Source: Desulfobulbaceae bacterium
GTDB lineage: Bacteria; Desulfobacterota; Desulfobulbia; Desulfobulbales; Desulfocapsaceae
Length of the DNA stretch: 64,000 nucleotides
Direction of reading: 5' to 3'
Assembly: GCA_009773475.1 (NCBI GenBank)
Contig: WSXV01000002.1
Location: 372,001-436,000, forward strand
Shown here piece by piece: positions 53,679-62,552 of the stretch. The notes beneath the pieces are model-generated. The model was not told the DNA's origin. It worked only from the letters and a program-made list of their open reading frames with translations, and searched no databases. The translations under genes were made by a program, and so were the position numbers. Each line of letters opens with the position of its first letter. Within the stretch, counting starts at the first letter, position 1.

Positions 53679-54331
53679 TTGATTCGCGAGATTCTTTTGA
53701 CACCATTCGGCAGCGGATGGTGCAGGAGCAGCTGATTCCCCGTGGTATCCATGATCCTCGGGTGTTGGCGGCCATGGGCGAGGTTCCGCGTCATCTTTTT
53801 GTCGACGATGCCATGCAGGCCCATGCCTATGGCGATTATCCTCTGCCCATCAGTGACGGGCAAACCATCTCCCAGCCCTTTATTGTGGCCATCATGACCC
53901 AGGCCCTGCAATTGACGGGAACGGAAAAAGTCCTGGAAGTCGGTACGGGTTCGGGGTATCAGGCGGTGATTCTGTCAAGGCTTTGCGCCAAGGTCTATAC
54001 CGTTGAGCGATTGAACAGCCTGGTTGCCAGCTCGCGTCGGCTCTTTGATCGTCTGCGTTGCTATAATATCCAGTCCAAACTCGATGATGGGACCATGGGC
54101 TGGCTGGAGCATGCCCCCTATGATGCAATTATGGTGACGGCGGGTGGCCCTGAAATTCCCGAACCGCTTCTTGCTCAGCTGGCCGATCCCGGCCGTCTGG
54201 TAATCCCCGTTGGTGCACAGGATCAGCAGGAGCTCCAGCTTGTTACCAAAAAAGACGGCATTATCTCAGTGGAGCTTCTGGAGTATGTCCGTTTTGTTAG
54301 TTTGATCGGGGAGCATGGCTGGAACGGGTAA
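53675..54331 (+). CDS. pcm: Protein-L-isoaspartate O-methyltransferase
   Basis: Pcm repairs damaged proteins by methylating L-isoaspartyl residues using SAM. The 218-residue protein has the family start ([20 protein letters not shown]), [20 protein letters not shown], the SAM motif [15 protein letters not shown] and [22 protein letters not shown]. Start is a GTG overlapping the upstream stop (GTGA), so it is coupled to the BamE-like gene. Full length and secure. Confidence 0.95.
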   Translation: MIDSRDSFDTIRQRMVQEQLIPRGIHDPRVLAAMGEVPRHLFVDDAMQAHAYGDYPLPISDGQTISQPFIVAIMTQALQLTGTEKVLEVGTGSGYQAVILSRLCAKVYTVERLNSLVASSRRLFDRLRCYNIQSKLDDGTMGWLEHAPYDAIMVTAGGPEIPEPLLAQLADPGRLVIPVGAQDQQELQLVTKKDGIISVELLEYVRFVSLIGEHGWNG

Positions 54332-54465
54332 GAGAGAGGGAAGGAGCCTGAGCTGAATGCTTCTGTGAGTCGTTACAAAATAACTTTGTCATTTATATCC
54401 ATTTTGTACCGGCTCCTTATGCTACACAGACCAATACGTTGGTAAGGGTATTCGGTGACAGGGGC

Positions 54466-56436
54466 TTACATGATATTGCAGGTTGTCAGATCGCCGCTTC
54501 CTCCGGCGGAAATCTTTTGATAAAGTTCCCACAGATGTTCGTCGATTCTTTTTAAGCGGGAGTTTGTATCAGTCTTTAAGAACCGGCGTACAGCCCCCGG
54601 GCCGCCATTGTATGCCGCATAGGCAGCGCGGGCCGCCATGTCGGGATTGTTGTTTTCTTCTGCGACTTTTATGGCATGCTGCTTGAAGTAACGCATCAAA
54701 ATCTGATTCCCAGCCTGGATATTGTAGGCCACGTCTCCCTGTAAGCGATCCATGTTGTAGAATCCCCTCCACACATGCTGATTAATCTGCATGATCCCAA
54801 GTCCTCCCGCCTGGTTGCGGCGTGTCACGATCTTTTCATTCTTGAGTTCAAAGTGCTGCCAGCAACTTTCAATCATCGCCACCGTTGGAACCAGATTCAG
54901 AAAAATTTTGGTGTATCGCGGGTTCAGGTTGTCCCGTTTGATCTGTTCAAGGGCCAGTGCGGCCAGCAGTTGGGTCATGATCTGCTCATACTCTGCTTCG
55001 TCTCCCTCATTGGGGACCCAGCGGTTTAAGCGCTGGTACAGGGTCGGTTTTATCGTATCGGGCAAGTCTTCGGCATGGGCGATTCCGATGAAGAAATTGA
55101 GCAGGGCTGCACTCACAGAAGAAGTTTGAGCTTGTGGCTCTGCGGGCTGCCTAGACGGTTCCACTGGAGGGGTCACAGGTGGTTGCGGCGTGGGGACTGG
55201 GGGCGGCTCCACTGACGGTAAAGGTTGCGGTGGAATGATTTCTATAACCGGAGGTTCCGGCTCTGGTTGAAATTGAAAAAGTTCGCGCAGGGCAGGGTCG
55301 ATCTGCCAGTCAAAATGAAGGGGGTCTTCCTTACTGTCCGGCTGCATCATTCTGGCCAGGCGGCGTAGACCATCGCTGGTCAGATGAATGCCCAGACCCG
55401 GGGCGGTACGATCCAGGGTTAGCAAGGCATCGCCGGCATTAATAAAGGTCATATAGCGCAGCATTTTCTTCTGCATCAGGCCGGATTTGCCGCTGCTGCT
55501 TTCAACGATGGGGCGTAACTGTTCCCACACATCAATAAATAATTGGCGGAATGGATCCTTGTTTTCCACCGGCGACTGACCGGTCAGAATCATCAGGAGT
55601 TGATAGCGACTGGTGATGAGCAGGTCGAAGAGCTGTTCCTGGTGCAGAGAGTCACCAAGGTCGGTACTGAGCCCTTTGATGGTAAAGACCAGAAAGGCAT
55701 CAATGGGTTCAAAGGCTTGTTGAAGTTTCTCCAGTTCCTCAAATCCCAAGGGGGCCTCCGTCGGCAACGGTGCGACGGGTTTGGTCTGGGCGTTGTCCAC
55801 CGTCAGGAGCAGGGGGACGGTGATGCCATCGGCGCTTGCGCGCAGGGTGCCCACGGTCAGTGTGTTGAGGGCGGCCTCAAGCGGTGCGCTATCGGTGGGT
55901 GAGGCACAGGCGCGGAGCAGGTTGGAGATGTCCTTCTGGGGCATGGCCAGATCAAATCCATACTGCTCCAGCCGGGGATGGAGAAAGCGTTTGGACAGAT
56001 CCCAGGCAAATCCGGTGACCACCGGCTTACCGCCTTTTTCATTGTAGATGGCGGAGTCAAGAATGCGATAGCGCAACTGCCATTGCGGATCGACGAAAAA
56101 ATCCAGGCGCATGAGGACGAATCCGTTCCATTTGACCACTGACGGCAGAATTCCCAGTGAATCAAATCCCATGCTGGCATTGGCGTTGCAGCTAAAATAG
56201 GGCTGGCCGTCACGGATCGAAAGCTGGGGCTCGGAGATATGAAGGTAGTTGTAGGAACCCTGTTGAAAGAGTACAGTGGGCTTGCCGGGCTCCGGCGTAA
56301 AAGACTCCGCCAGGGCGTTCTGGAGAATCTGGGTCCGCAGGAAAAGGGGCAGCTCAACGGTTGCCGCACCCAAAGGGGATGGGGTGGTGGTAAACAGGAG
56401 TACGAGCAGAAAGAGTGATTGAATGATTCGTTGCAT
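54466..56436 (-). CDS. Lytic transglycosylase with large N-terminal region
   Basis: 656 residues. A signal peptide (IIQSLFLLVLLFTTTPSPLGA) leads to a region of about 380 residues of unknown fold. A Pro-rich linker follows (VEPPPVPTPQPPVTPPVEPS), and the C-terminal SLT-type transglycosylase domain has TVAMIESC with the catalytic Glu, GLGIMQINQHVWRGFYN, GNQILMRYF and YAAYNGGPGAVRRF. It would cut glycan strands in the periplasm. An internal hydrophobic segment (LLNFFIGIAHAEDL) resembles a second signal peptide and may be a vestige of domain fusion. The ATG at 56436 is preferred. Confidence 0.85.
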   Translation of the reverse strand: MQRIIQSLFLLVLLFTTTPSPLGAATVELPLFLRTQILQNALAESFTPEPGKPTVLFQQGSYNYLHISEPQLSIRDGQPYFSCNANASMGFDSLGILPSVVKWNGFVLMRLDFFVDPQWQLRYRILDSAIYNEKGGKPVVTGFAWDLSKRFLHPRLEQYGFDLAMPQKDISNLLRACASPTDSAPLEAALNTLTVGTLRASADGITVPLLLTVDNAQTKPVAPLPTEAPLGFEELEKLQQAFEPIDAFLVFTIKGLSTDLGDSLHQEQLFDLLITSRYQLLMILTGQSPVENKDPFRQLFIDVWEQLRPIVESSSGKSGLMQKKMLRYMTFINAGDALLTLDRTAPGLGIHLTSDGLRRLARMMQPDSKEDPLHFDWQIDPALRELFQFQPEPEPPVIEIIPPQPLPSVEPPPVPTPQPPVTPPVEPSRQPAEPQAQTSSVSAALLNFFIGIAHAEDLPDTIKPTLYQRLNRWVPNEGDEAEYEQIMTQLLAALALEQIKRDNLNPRYTKIFLNLVPTVAMIESCWQHFELKNEKIVTRRNQAGGLGIMQINQHVWRGFYNMDRLQGDVAYNIQAGNQILMRYFKQHAIKVAEENNNPDMAARAAYAAYNGGPGAVRRFLKTDTNSRLKRIDEHLWELYQKISAGGSGDLTTCNIM

Positions 56437-56547
56437 GCAGATTTGTTCGGTCAGGAGGGTTTCTTGCACCCCTTTTCATTGATCATTTGCCAACTATTCT
56501 TCAGCACCCTATCACTTCCTCTAAAAACTTAAAACTTTTTCTAGAGT

Positions 56548-57369
56548 ATGCACGAGATAAAACCTGGTCAATCGATAGAATTATTGAAAGAGCTGCATAT
56601 CCTTACCCGAGACGGCAAGATGAATCAGGATAGCCGGCGAAAACTCAAGCAGGTGAATCATCTCACCCAGTTTATTGCGCCGCTTCTCCAGGAGATTCAA
56701 CAAAAACATGCGGATGTCCGTCTAGTCGACCATGGGGCCGGCAAGTCCTATCTGGGCTTTATCCTGTATGATCTTTTTTTTAAGAAGCAGGAGAATGATG
56801 CCAATGGGGCGCAAGTCTACGGGATCGAGACCCGTGAAGAACTGGTGCAGAAATCCCGGGAGTTGGCTAAGCGGCTGGGATTTTCCGGGATGACGTTTTT
56901 GAATCTGTCGGTGGCAGAGTCGATCATGTCGCCGGATCTCCCGGCCCGGGTGGATATGGTCACCGCCCTGCATGCCTGCGATACTGCCACCGATGATGCC
57001 ATTCAATTTGGTCTATGCAAAGAGGCGCAGTTTATTGTGCTGGCCCCTTGCTGCCAGGCGGAAGTGGCAGCAGTGCTGAAGAAAAATAAGGGCAAACGGC
57101 TGGGGGGCGACATCCTCACCGAGATCTGGCGGCACCCCCTTCACACCCGTGAATTCGGCAGCCATATCACCAATGTCCTGCGCTGCCTGCAACTGGAGGC
57201 CCATGGCTATCAGGTAAATGTGACGGAGTTGGTAGGCTGGGAGCATTCCATGAAAAATGAGTTGATCATCGCCAGCTATAAGGACTTGCCACGCAGGCGT
57301 CCGGCCCAGCGACTGGAAGAATTGCTGCATCTGCTGGGGTTGGAGGAGATGATGGGGCGGTTTAGGTGA
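56548..57369 (+). CDS. SAM-dependent methyltransferase (Methyltransf_32 type)
   Basis: 273 residues. The characteristic VDHGAGKSYLGFILYDLFF, ALHACDTATDDAIQFGLC and LAPCCQAEV motifs match the PF13679-type family, which has a C-C pair after the SAM fold. Upstream helices contact the substrate (NHLTQFIAPLLQEI). The substrate is not known; RNA or protein targets have been proposed for relatives. It is followed at once by the inverted and tandem repeats at 57365. Confidence 0.85.
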   Translation: MHEIKPGQSIELLKELHILTRDGKMNQDSRRKLKQVNHLTQFIAPLLQEIQQKHADVRLVDHGAGKSYLGFILYDLFFKKQENDANGAQVYGIETREELVQKSRELAKRLGFSGMTFLNLSVAESIMSPDLPARVDMVTALHACDTATDDAIQFGLCKEAQFIVLAPCCQAEVAAVLKKNKGKRLGGDILTEIWRHPLHTREFGSHITNVLRCLQLEAHGYQVNVTELVGWEHSMKNELIIASYKDLPRRRPAQRLEELLHLLGLEEMMGRFR

Positions 57370-57656
57370 CGTAGGCAAAGCCGGCAAGATCTTTTCCTTG
57401 CCGGCTTTGCCTACGTCACCTTATGCCGCTCGCCAAAAAACTGTCTATATTTCCTCGAAACTATCCGGCGAGCGGCCCGTGCCAAAACAGTAACCATGGC
57501 AAATTGCTTTTAATTTATCCGGCAAGATCTTTTCCTTGCCGGCTTTGCCTACGTCACCTTATGCCGCTCGCCAAAAAAACTGTCGATACTTCCTCAAAAG
57601 CATCCAGCGAGCAGACCTCGCCAAACCCGTAAACATACCAATTTGCTTTTAATCCC
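57365..57656. repeat. 24-bp inverted repeat within a 138-bp tandem repeat
   Basis: Perfect 24-base arms (57365-57388 and 57397-57420), reading GGTGACGTAGGCAAAGCCGG onward, flank an 8-base loop and could terminate the methyltransferase transcript. The unit that begins CCGGCAAGATCTTTTCC at 57381 recurs at 57519, a 138-base tandem period. The first 55 bases are almost identical between copies; the rest is diverged. The first copy also has GCCGCTCGCC/GGCGAGCGGC arms. Confidence 0.85.
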
Positions 57657-57660
57657 AGCC

Positions 57661-58131
57661 CTATCGCTGATACCGCCCGATTAACTGAGCAGAGGCCAGA
57701 ATATGTCCTTCCATGGCTTGCTGTAAAGCCGGTTTCTTCGGAATTTGCAGGTTGGGCAGGAGGGTGTCCAGGGCGTAGAGTTTGTGAAAGTAGCGATGGC
57801 AGCCAATGGGCGGGCAAGGGCCTCCGTAGCAGGTTTGCTTCCCATCGCCTCGGCCGGATAGGGTTCCCTTGGGCAGCGACTGCTCATCAATGCCTTCTGG
57901 CAGGCCTGTGGAGGTGATTGGAATATTGTAGAGGAGCCAGTGTACCCATGTCATTTTCGGAGCCGCCGGGTCCGGGGCGTCAGGATCGTCGATGATCAGG
58001 ACCAGACTCTTGGCCTCAGGAGGAATGCCTGTCCAGTGCAGGGGGGGAGAAATATTCAGACCATCGCAGGTGTAGGTGGCCGGTATCATGGCATTCTCGG
58101 TAAATGCTGGGGAGTTGATGGTAAGAGGCAT
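57661..58131 (-). CDS. YbhB/YbcL family (PEBP-like) protein
   Basis: 156 residues of the bacterial phosphatidylethanolamine-binding/Raf-kinase-inhibitor-like fold. Motifs are IPATYTCDGLNISPPLHWTG, LVLIIDDPDAPDP and the conserved GGPCPPIGCHRYFHKLYAL near the ligand pocket. No signal peptide, so probably cytoplasmic. Family function is uncertain. It is convergent with the repeat region. Confidence 0.92.
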   Translation of the reverse strand: MPLTINSPAFTENAMIPATYTCDGLNISPPLHWTGIPPEAKSLVLIIDDPDAPDPAAPKMTWVHWLLYNIPITSTGLPEGIDEQSLPKGTLSGRGDGKQTCYGGPCPPIGCHRYFHKLYALDTLLPNLQIPKKPALQQAMEGHILASAQLIGRYQR

Positions 58132-58469
58132 GGCTGGTCTCCTTGAAGAGGGATGAGGATGCAGGCTTTTCTTTATTTCAACACTTGAGATTGCGGAGTG
58201 TCAACTGAAAATTTTTGTTAGAGAATCAGTAAAAATGTAAATCAATAAAGAATAGAGGGGCTGGGGCGTTAGCCCCCTTGACAAGGGGCTATCTATCGGA
58301 TATGAGAATATATTTATCTCTTGTGGGACAGCTCAAATTATTGATAACATTTTGATGTGAACGAGGGGGTTGAATTCCTTGTCATCATAAATTATGGCTT
58401 ATAATGTCTTTTTGCAGGAATATGTAACAAAATCAGCTTCATACTCTCCAGTAATTTCGACCAACATAG
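58132..58469. promoter_or_regulatory. Upstream region of the secretion operon with promoter
   Basis: This gap of about 340 bases has no gene. Reading toward the operon, TTGACA (58278-58283), 17 bases, then TATGAG (58301-58306) makes a good promoter. TTGACA lies inside an imperfect AGCCCC-CTTG/CAAG-GGGCT dyad (58271-58290), a candidate operator. Confidence 0.55.
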
Positions 58470-58484
58470 ATGAGGGATAAATTT

Positions 58485-60464
58485 GTGAGTAAAAGACTCA
58501 GGCTTGGTATTTGTTGCGTTCTATTTTTTGCTGGATACCTGCCTTTAACCGTCAAGGCGTTTGGAGCGGATGTTCAGGAAAACGCAACGCCAGTCCGGAA
58601 GACGAGCCCGGCACCTCAGGAAAATGCGACCAAAAGATCGCAATCAAAACCGGACGGAGTGCTGGCAAACGCGGCAACGGCTGCCGCTGCCGCCGCCGAT
58701 ACCGCCAGTGCTGCCGCAAATGCCGCTGATGCCGCCGCCAAAGCGGCCCTAAGCGCCCTGGATGCGATCAATTCAATCCTTCCCCCTTCCCAGCGACATC
58801 CGCATCCATCTTCAGTTCCCGTCCCCGCCCCAGCCAAAGAGAAAGCTCTTCCCTCTGTATCAGAGCAGTCGCCAGATCAGCCTCCCGTCATCGAGCCCCA
58901 ACCGCTGGAGTCCTTTTCGCAAGGGTTTGAGACCTCTTCCAGGCTCGGTGAGAACGGGGATGCCACAAAGTTTTTGGCACCGGAGCAGCAGACTCTGGTT
59001 GGCTTGGTCGGTAAGTTTGAGCTGCCGGTGTTCGTTGATACTGGTGGTGAATTTGTAAAAAGTCTTCCCGGTGATGCAGAGATAGGCGGGGAAGCTGCCG
59101 CCCCCCTTGGTGAGACGAATCTGGACGAATCAGTTTCTGCCGGTCGTAGTTTCAGTCGCGAAAGCCTGGCCGCAAAAGCGCGCGTTGAACAGGCACAAGC
59201 GCAAACCGGTCAGGCTTTCGGCCTTTTGCTGCCTTCCGCGTCCGTTCGTGCCAGTAACGGTGATGAAACTTCAACCCCCTCGGTTGCATTGGGTGATGAT
59301 GGACAGCCGATTTCCTCAGAAACCCATAGCCGCAAAGACCTTACCTTTACTGTCCGTCAGCCGTTATTTGACTTGCCGAGCTATTTTGACTGGCAGCGCA
59401 GGAAAGTGGTGGAACAGGCACGGGCGGAGAGTCATCGCGTCACCGATGGTGATGCTTATTTGGCGACGTCAAACTCCTATCTTTCCCTGGTATCAACACG
59501 GATCCAGGCAGATTTGACCCGTGAATTCGAAGTGCAGTTGAAAGATCTCCTTACCTACATTGAAAAACGGGCCAGAGCAGGGGCCGCCAGTGGTTCCGAC
59601 ATGGATCGGGTCCGGGCCCGCAGCCAGGCGGCAATGTCGGCACGGCTCGAATATGAATCTGCCCATGCGGCTGCAGGGATAGAGTTTGTGCGTTTGACCA
59701 ACGTGGTGCCCCGGATGGTTCGTCTGCCCGAACCGGATGCCATAGGGGGTGCCCAGATGCCGGATTCCCTCGGGCACGCCGTTGCCGCAGCGATGACTAC
59801 CAATCCAGAAATTGCCTCCCTTGCCGCTGAGGTGCAGGCTGCCCGGATTGACAAGAGCGCTGCCAAAGGTCGCTATCTGCCACGACTTGATGTCGAGTAC
59901 TCTGATAACAAGTCCTTGCACGCCGGCGGGGATACTGATCCTGACGGTCAGCGGGATCAGCGCATCATGCTGGTATTAAACGCAAGTCTGTTTAATGGCG
60001 GGTCCGATTATCAGTATAACAATGAGCGCTCTGCCCGTTACAGCGAGTTGAAATATCGTATGGATGATCAGCGCCGACGAATTGTCCAGGAGTTGTCTTC
60101 CAATTATGCCACCCTTGCCTCCATTAGGGAGCGCATTACCGTTGGCTATCGGGAGCTCGCGTCCATCTCCATGGCGGCCGATGCCATGTCAAAGCGGATG
60201 TTTTCAGGGAACCAGTCGCTGCTTGATCTGCTTGATGTGTATGATCGTCATTATCAGGCCCGGGCTCGCCTGGTGGAGTTGCATATCCGTGAGATGACCA
60301 CTATTACCCAGATTGTCCGCCTGGTGAAAGGAACCCCTGAGATGATAGGCGTGCTGCCGGTTCCAGCGGCACCAGAGGCCGATAAGCCATCAAAAGACCT
60401 GTCTGGATCTCAGATACACGTGGAGCCGATGGTGTATGCTAGCTCTGGCCATGTAAAAGAATGA
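58485..60464 (+). CDS. TolC/SiiC-like outer-membrane channel
   Basis: About 659 residues. A signal peptide (LGICCVLFFAGYLPLTVKAF) is followed by an Ala-rich helix (ANAATAAAAAADTASAAANA) and a Pro/Ser linker. A TolC-type outer-membrane efflux domain fills the last 430 residues (FTVRQPLFDLPSYFDWQRR ... SLFNGGSDYQYNNERSARY). It should form the outer channel of a type I system. GTG 58485 follows a GAGGG site; an ATG at 58470 has none. First gene of the four-gene operon. N-terminal extension is unusual. Confidence 0.88.
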   Translation: MSKRLRLGICCVLFFAGYLPLTVKAFGADVQENATPVRKTSPAPQENATKRSQSKPDGVLANAATAAAAAADTASAAANAADAAAKAALSALDAINSILPPSQRHPHPSSVPVPAPAKEKALPSVSEQSPDQPPVIEPQPLESFSQGFETSSRLGENGDATKFLAPEQQTLVGLVGKFELPVFVDTGGEFVKSLPGDAEIGGEAAAPLGETNLDESVSAGRSFSRESLAAKARVEQAQAQTGQAFGLLLPSASVRASNGDETSTPSVALGDDGQPISSETHSRKDLTFTVRQPLFDLPSYFDWQRRKVVEQARAESHRVTDGDAYLATSNSYLSLVSTRIQADLTREFEVQLKDLLTYIEKRARAGAASGSDMDRVRARSQAAMSARLEYESAHAAAGIEFVRLTNVVPRMVRLPEPDAIGGAQMPDSLGHAVAAAMTTNPEIASLAAEVQAARIDKSAAKGRYLPRLDVEYSDNKSLHAGGDTDPDGQRDQRIMLVLNASLFNGGSDYQYNNERSARYSELKYRMDDQRRRIVQELSSNYATLASIRERITVGYRELASISMAADAMSKRMFSGNQSLLDLLDVYDRHYQARARLVELHIREMTTITQIVRLVKGTPEMIGVLPVPAAPEADKPSKDLSGSQIHVEPMVYASSGHVKE

Positions 60465-60486
60465 CTGCCGGCAGTGGAGGAATAGT

Positions 60487-61173
60487 ATGAATGTTGATGG
60501 AGAAGGCAGTGATGGTTCGGATACCTTCTGGCCCGGCTATGTTGATGCGGTTACCAACCTGGTTCTGAACCTGCTCTTCCTTATAACCATTATGACGGTG
60601 GCGGTTTTCATGTTTGCCTTGGAGCTGGGGCGGACCAGCCGGGGCATAGCTGACGTTGAACATAAGGTGGGGACAACCCAGCGACAGGCCCCTGCCGAGC
60701 GCGAGGTCTTGCGCCAGCCGGTGGGAACCGTTGATGTTGAGATTTCTTCCGAAGTTCAACCCGAGCGTACCGAGCCTGGGCCGGAGATTTCAGGAGGCAG
60801 TGATGCCGTGATGCCGACCGAGGTTGTGTCGGCGTCATCCGTCATTCCCGTGCCCCAGAAAGGGCTGGACAAAACGATTGGCGGTGACACCGAGGTGACG
60901 GTTCGGTTTATGGATGACGCCGTGACCCTGACCCCGGAGGAGCTCCCCCAGTTGCGCAAGGCCCTGGAATCCATTGCCGGACGAGGCAAGGCTCGCATTG
61001 AAGTGGTCGTTCCCAAGGGGTTTTCAGAGGCTAAGCGGCTGGGCTTCTATCGCGCCATGACCGTCCGGAATCTGCTGCTGGAGATGAAAATGCCGAAAGA
61101 CCGCATTGAGCTGTCGGTGCGGGAAGGCAAAAGCAATGCGAATGCCTCTCTGGTGCGCGTGTCCTCGCAGTGA
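60487..61173 (+). CDS. MotB/SiiA-like proton-channel protein
   Basis: 228 residues. A single transmembrane helix follows WPGYVDAVTNLVLNLLFLI, where Asp20 sits at the helix start as in the MotB and SiiA ion-coupling aspartate. A periplasmic linker leads to a C-terminal OmpA/MotB-like domain (VVVPKGFSEAKRLGFYRAM). In Salmonella SPI-4, SiiA pairs with SiiB to form a proton channel controlling the SiiE adhesin. The neighbours here have the same composition. GGAGG lies upstream. Functional parallel is inferred. Confidence 0.8.
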   Translation: MNVDGEGSDGSDTFWPGYVDAVTNLVLNLLFLITIMTVAVFMFALELGRTSRGIADVEHKVGTTQRQAPAEREVLRQPVGTVDVEISSEVQPERTEPGPEISGGSDAVMPTEVVSASSVIPVPQKGLDKTIGGDTEVTVRFMDDAVTLTPEELPQLRKALESIAGRGKARIEVVVPKGFSEAKRLGFYRAMTVRNLLLEMKMPKDRIELSVREGKSNANASLVRVSSQ

Positions 61174-62477
61174 TGAGCCAAAAAACAGCCCCTATTGATG
61201 GTGCCGCCCGCGATTTCTTCTTTGACCTTTCTCCTCAGCGGGCGTTTGTCTTTCTGGTTGTGCTGAGCTCGATCTGTCTTATGGCTTGGGCCGGGTTTAC
61301 CAAGATTGATGTCATTGTCCGTACGGAAGGAAGAATCATCCCTGCCGGGAAATCACAGATTGTGCAGCATCTTGAAGGGGGAATAGTCACCAAGATCCTG
61401 GTGCAGGAAGGTCAGGTCGTCTCCACCGATCAGCCCTTGATGGAATTATCTGATATTCAGGCCAGGTCCACACTGGACCAGGAACAGACGAAACTCTCTT
61501 CGTTACGTGGCCGGGAAGCACGTCTGCTCGCAGAGGTTAGTGGCCAAGACGCCATCAGCTTCCCGCCGGATCTCATCGATGCCAATGTGATCAGCGTCGA
61601 GACCAGTGCCTGGACGGCAAGGCGAACGCAGCTTGGGGAGGAGATCAGTGTTTTGCGATCGCAAAGTTTACAGAAGCATGGTGAGTTGACAGAAATTATC
61701 TCCAAACATCAAAACCTTCGCGGCGAGCTCGAGCTTTTATCCAAACAGTTGAAGGTGATCGAAGGACTCAGAAAAAACAACGCGGCATCAGAGCTGGAAG
61801 TATTGGAAATCCAGTCACGTATGCAGCGCCTTAGCTCTCAGATAGCGGAAGCGAGCACGGCCATTCCCCGATTACGAGCCGCCCAGTCGGAAGCAGAATC
61901 GCGAATCAATGAGGCAAAAGCAAGGTTTCGGGCAGAGGCCTCCTCGGCTTTAACCCAGGTTCGCGAGGAGCTTGAAACATCCGGTCATGAAATCGGGACC
62001 AACGTTGACCGGGTTGATCGAAATATTGTCCGTGCCCCGGTGTCCGGCTTTATCAATAAACTCAATGTCGCCACCATTGGCGGTGTTGTGCGGCCAAGCG
62101 AAGTGCTGCTTGAGATCACCCCCAGCGATCAGCGGATCATCATTGAAACGCGGGCCAATCCCAACGACCGGGCAAAACTGCGAAGTGGCTTGCCCGCCCG
62201 GGTCCGGATTGGCGCCTATGATTACGCCACCTATGGCACACTCGATGGCCATGTGACGGAGGTGAGTGCGGACACGATTACCGATGAGCGAGGTGTTCGC
62301 TATTACCGCGTGAATGTTGAAGTCGACATCGAAACGGTGACCAGCTCGATCAGGCAGCCCGGCACCCTGATTCCGGGCATGGCGGCCAGCGCAGACGTTG
62401 TGGTCGGCAAGCGGACGATCCTTTCGTATCTCCTTTCACCGCTTTTTAAATTTCGTGATGGCGCCTTCCGGGCGTGA
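61173..62477 (+). CDS. HlyD/SiiD-type periplasmic adaptor
   Basis: 434 residues of the type I secretion membrane-fusion family. One N-terminal helix (FVFLVVLSSICLMAWAGF) is followed by a biotinyl-lipoyl half (SQIVQHLEGGIVTKILVQEG), a long coiled-coil hairpin and a C-terminal beta-barrel (FINKLNVATIGGVVRPSEVL). It bridges an ABC exporter in the inner membrane to a TolC channel. The ATG overlaps the previous stop as TGATG. The ABC ATPase partner is not in the window. Confidence 0.93.
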   Translation: MSQKTAPIDGAARDFFFDLSPQRAFVFLVVLSSICLMAWAGFTKIDVIVRTEGRIIPAGKSQIVQHLEGGIVTKILVQEGQVVSTDQPLMELSDIQARSTLDQEQTKLSSLRGREARLLAEVSGQDAISFPPDLIDANVISVETSAWTARRTQLGEEISVLRSQSLQKHGELTEIISKHQNLRGELELLSKQLKVIEGLRKNNAASELEVLEIQSRMQRLSSQIAEASTAIPRLRAAQSEAESRINEAKARFRAEASSALTQVREELETSGHEIGTNVDRVDRNIVRAPVSGFINKLNVATIGGVVRPSEVLLEITPSDQRIIIETRANPNDRAKLRSGLPARVRIGAYDYATYGTLDGHVTEVSADTITDERGVRYYRVNVEVDIETVTSSIRQPGTLIPGMAASADVVVGKRTILSYLLSPLFKFRDGAFRA

Positions 62478-62552
62478 GCCCCGGCAGGCTTTTCATGGCA
62501 CGTGTAACCTTGGACCTTTATTTTTTACCTTGAGTGAATAACGAGAATAATC

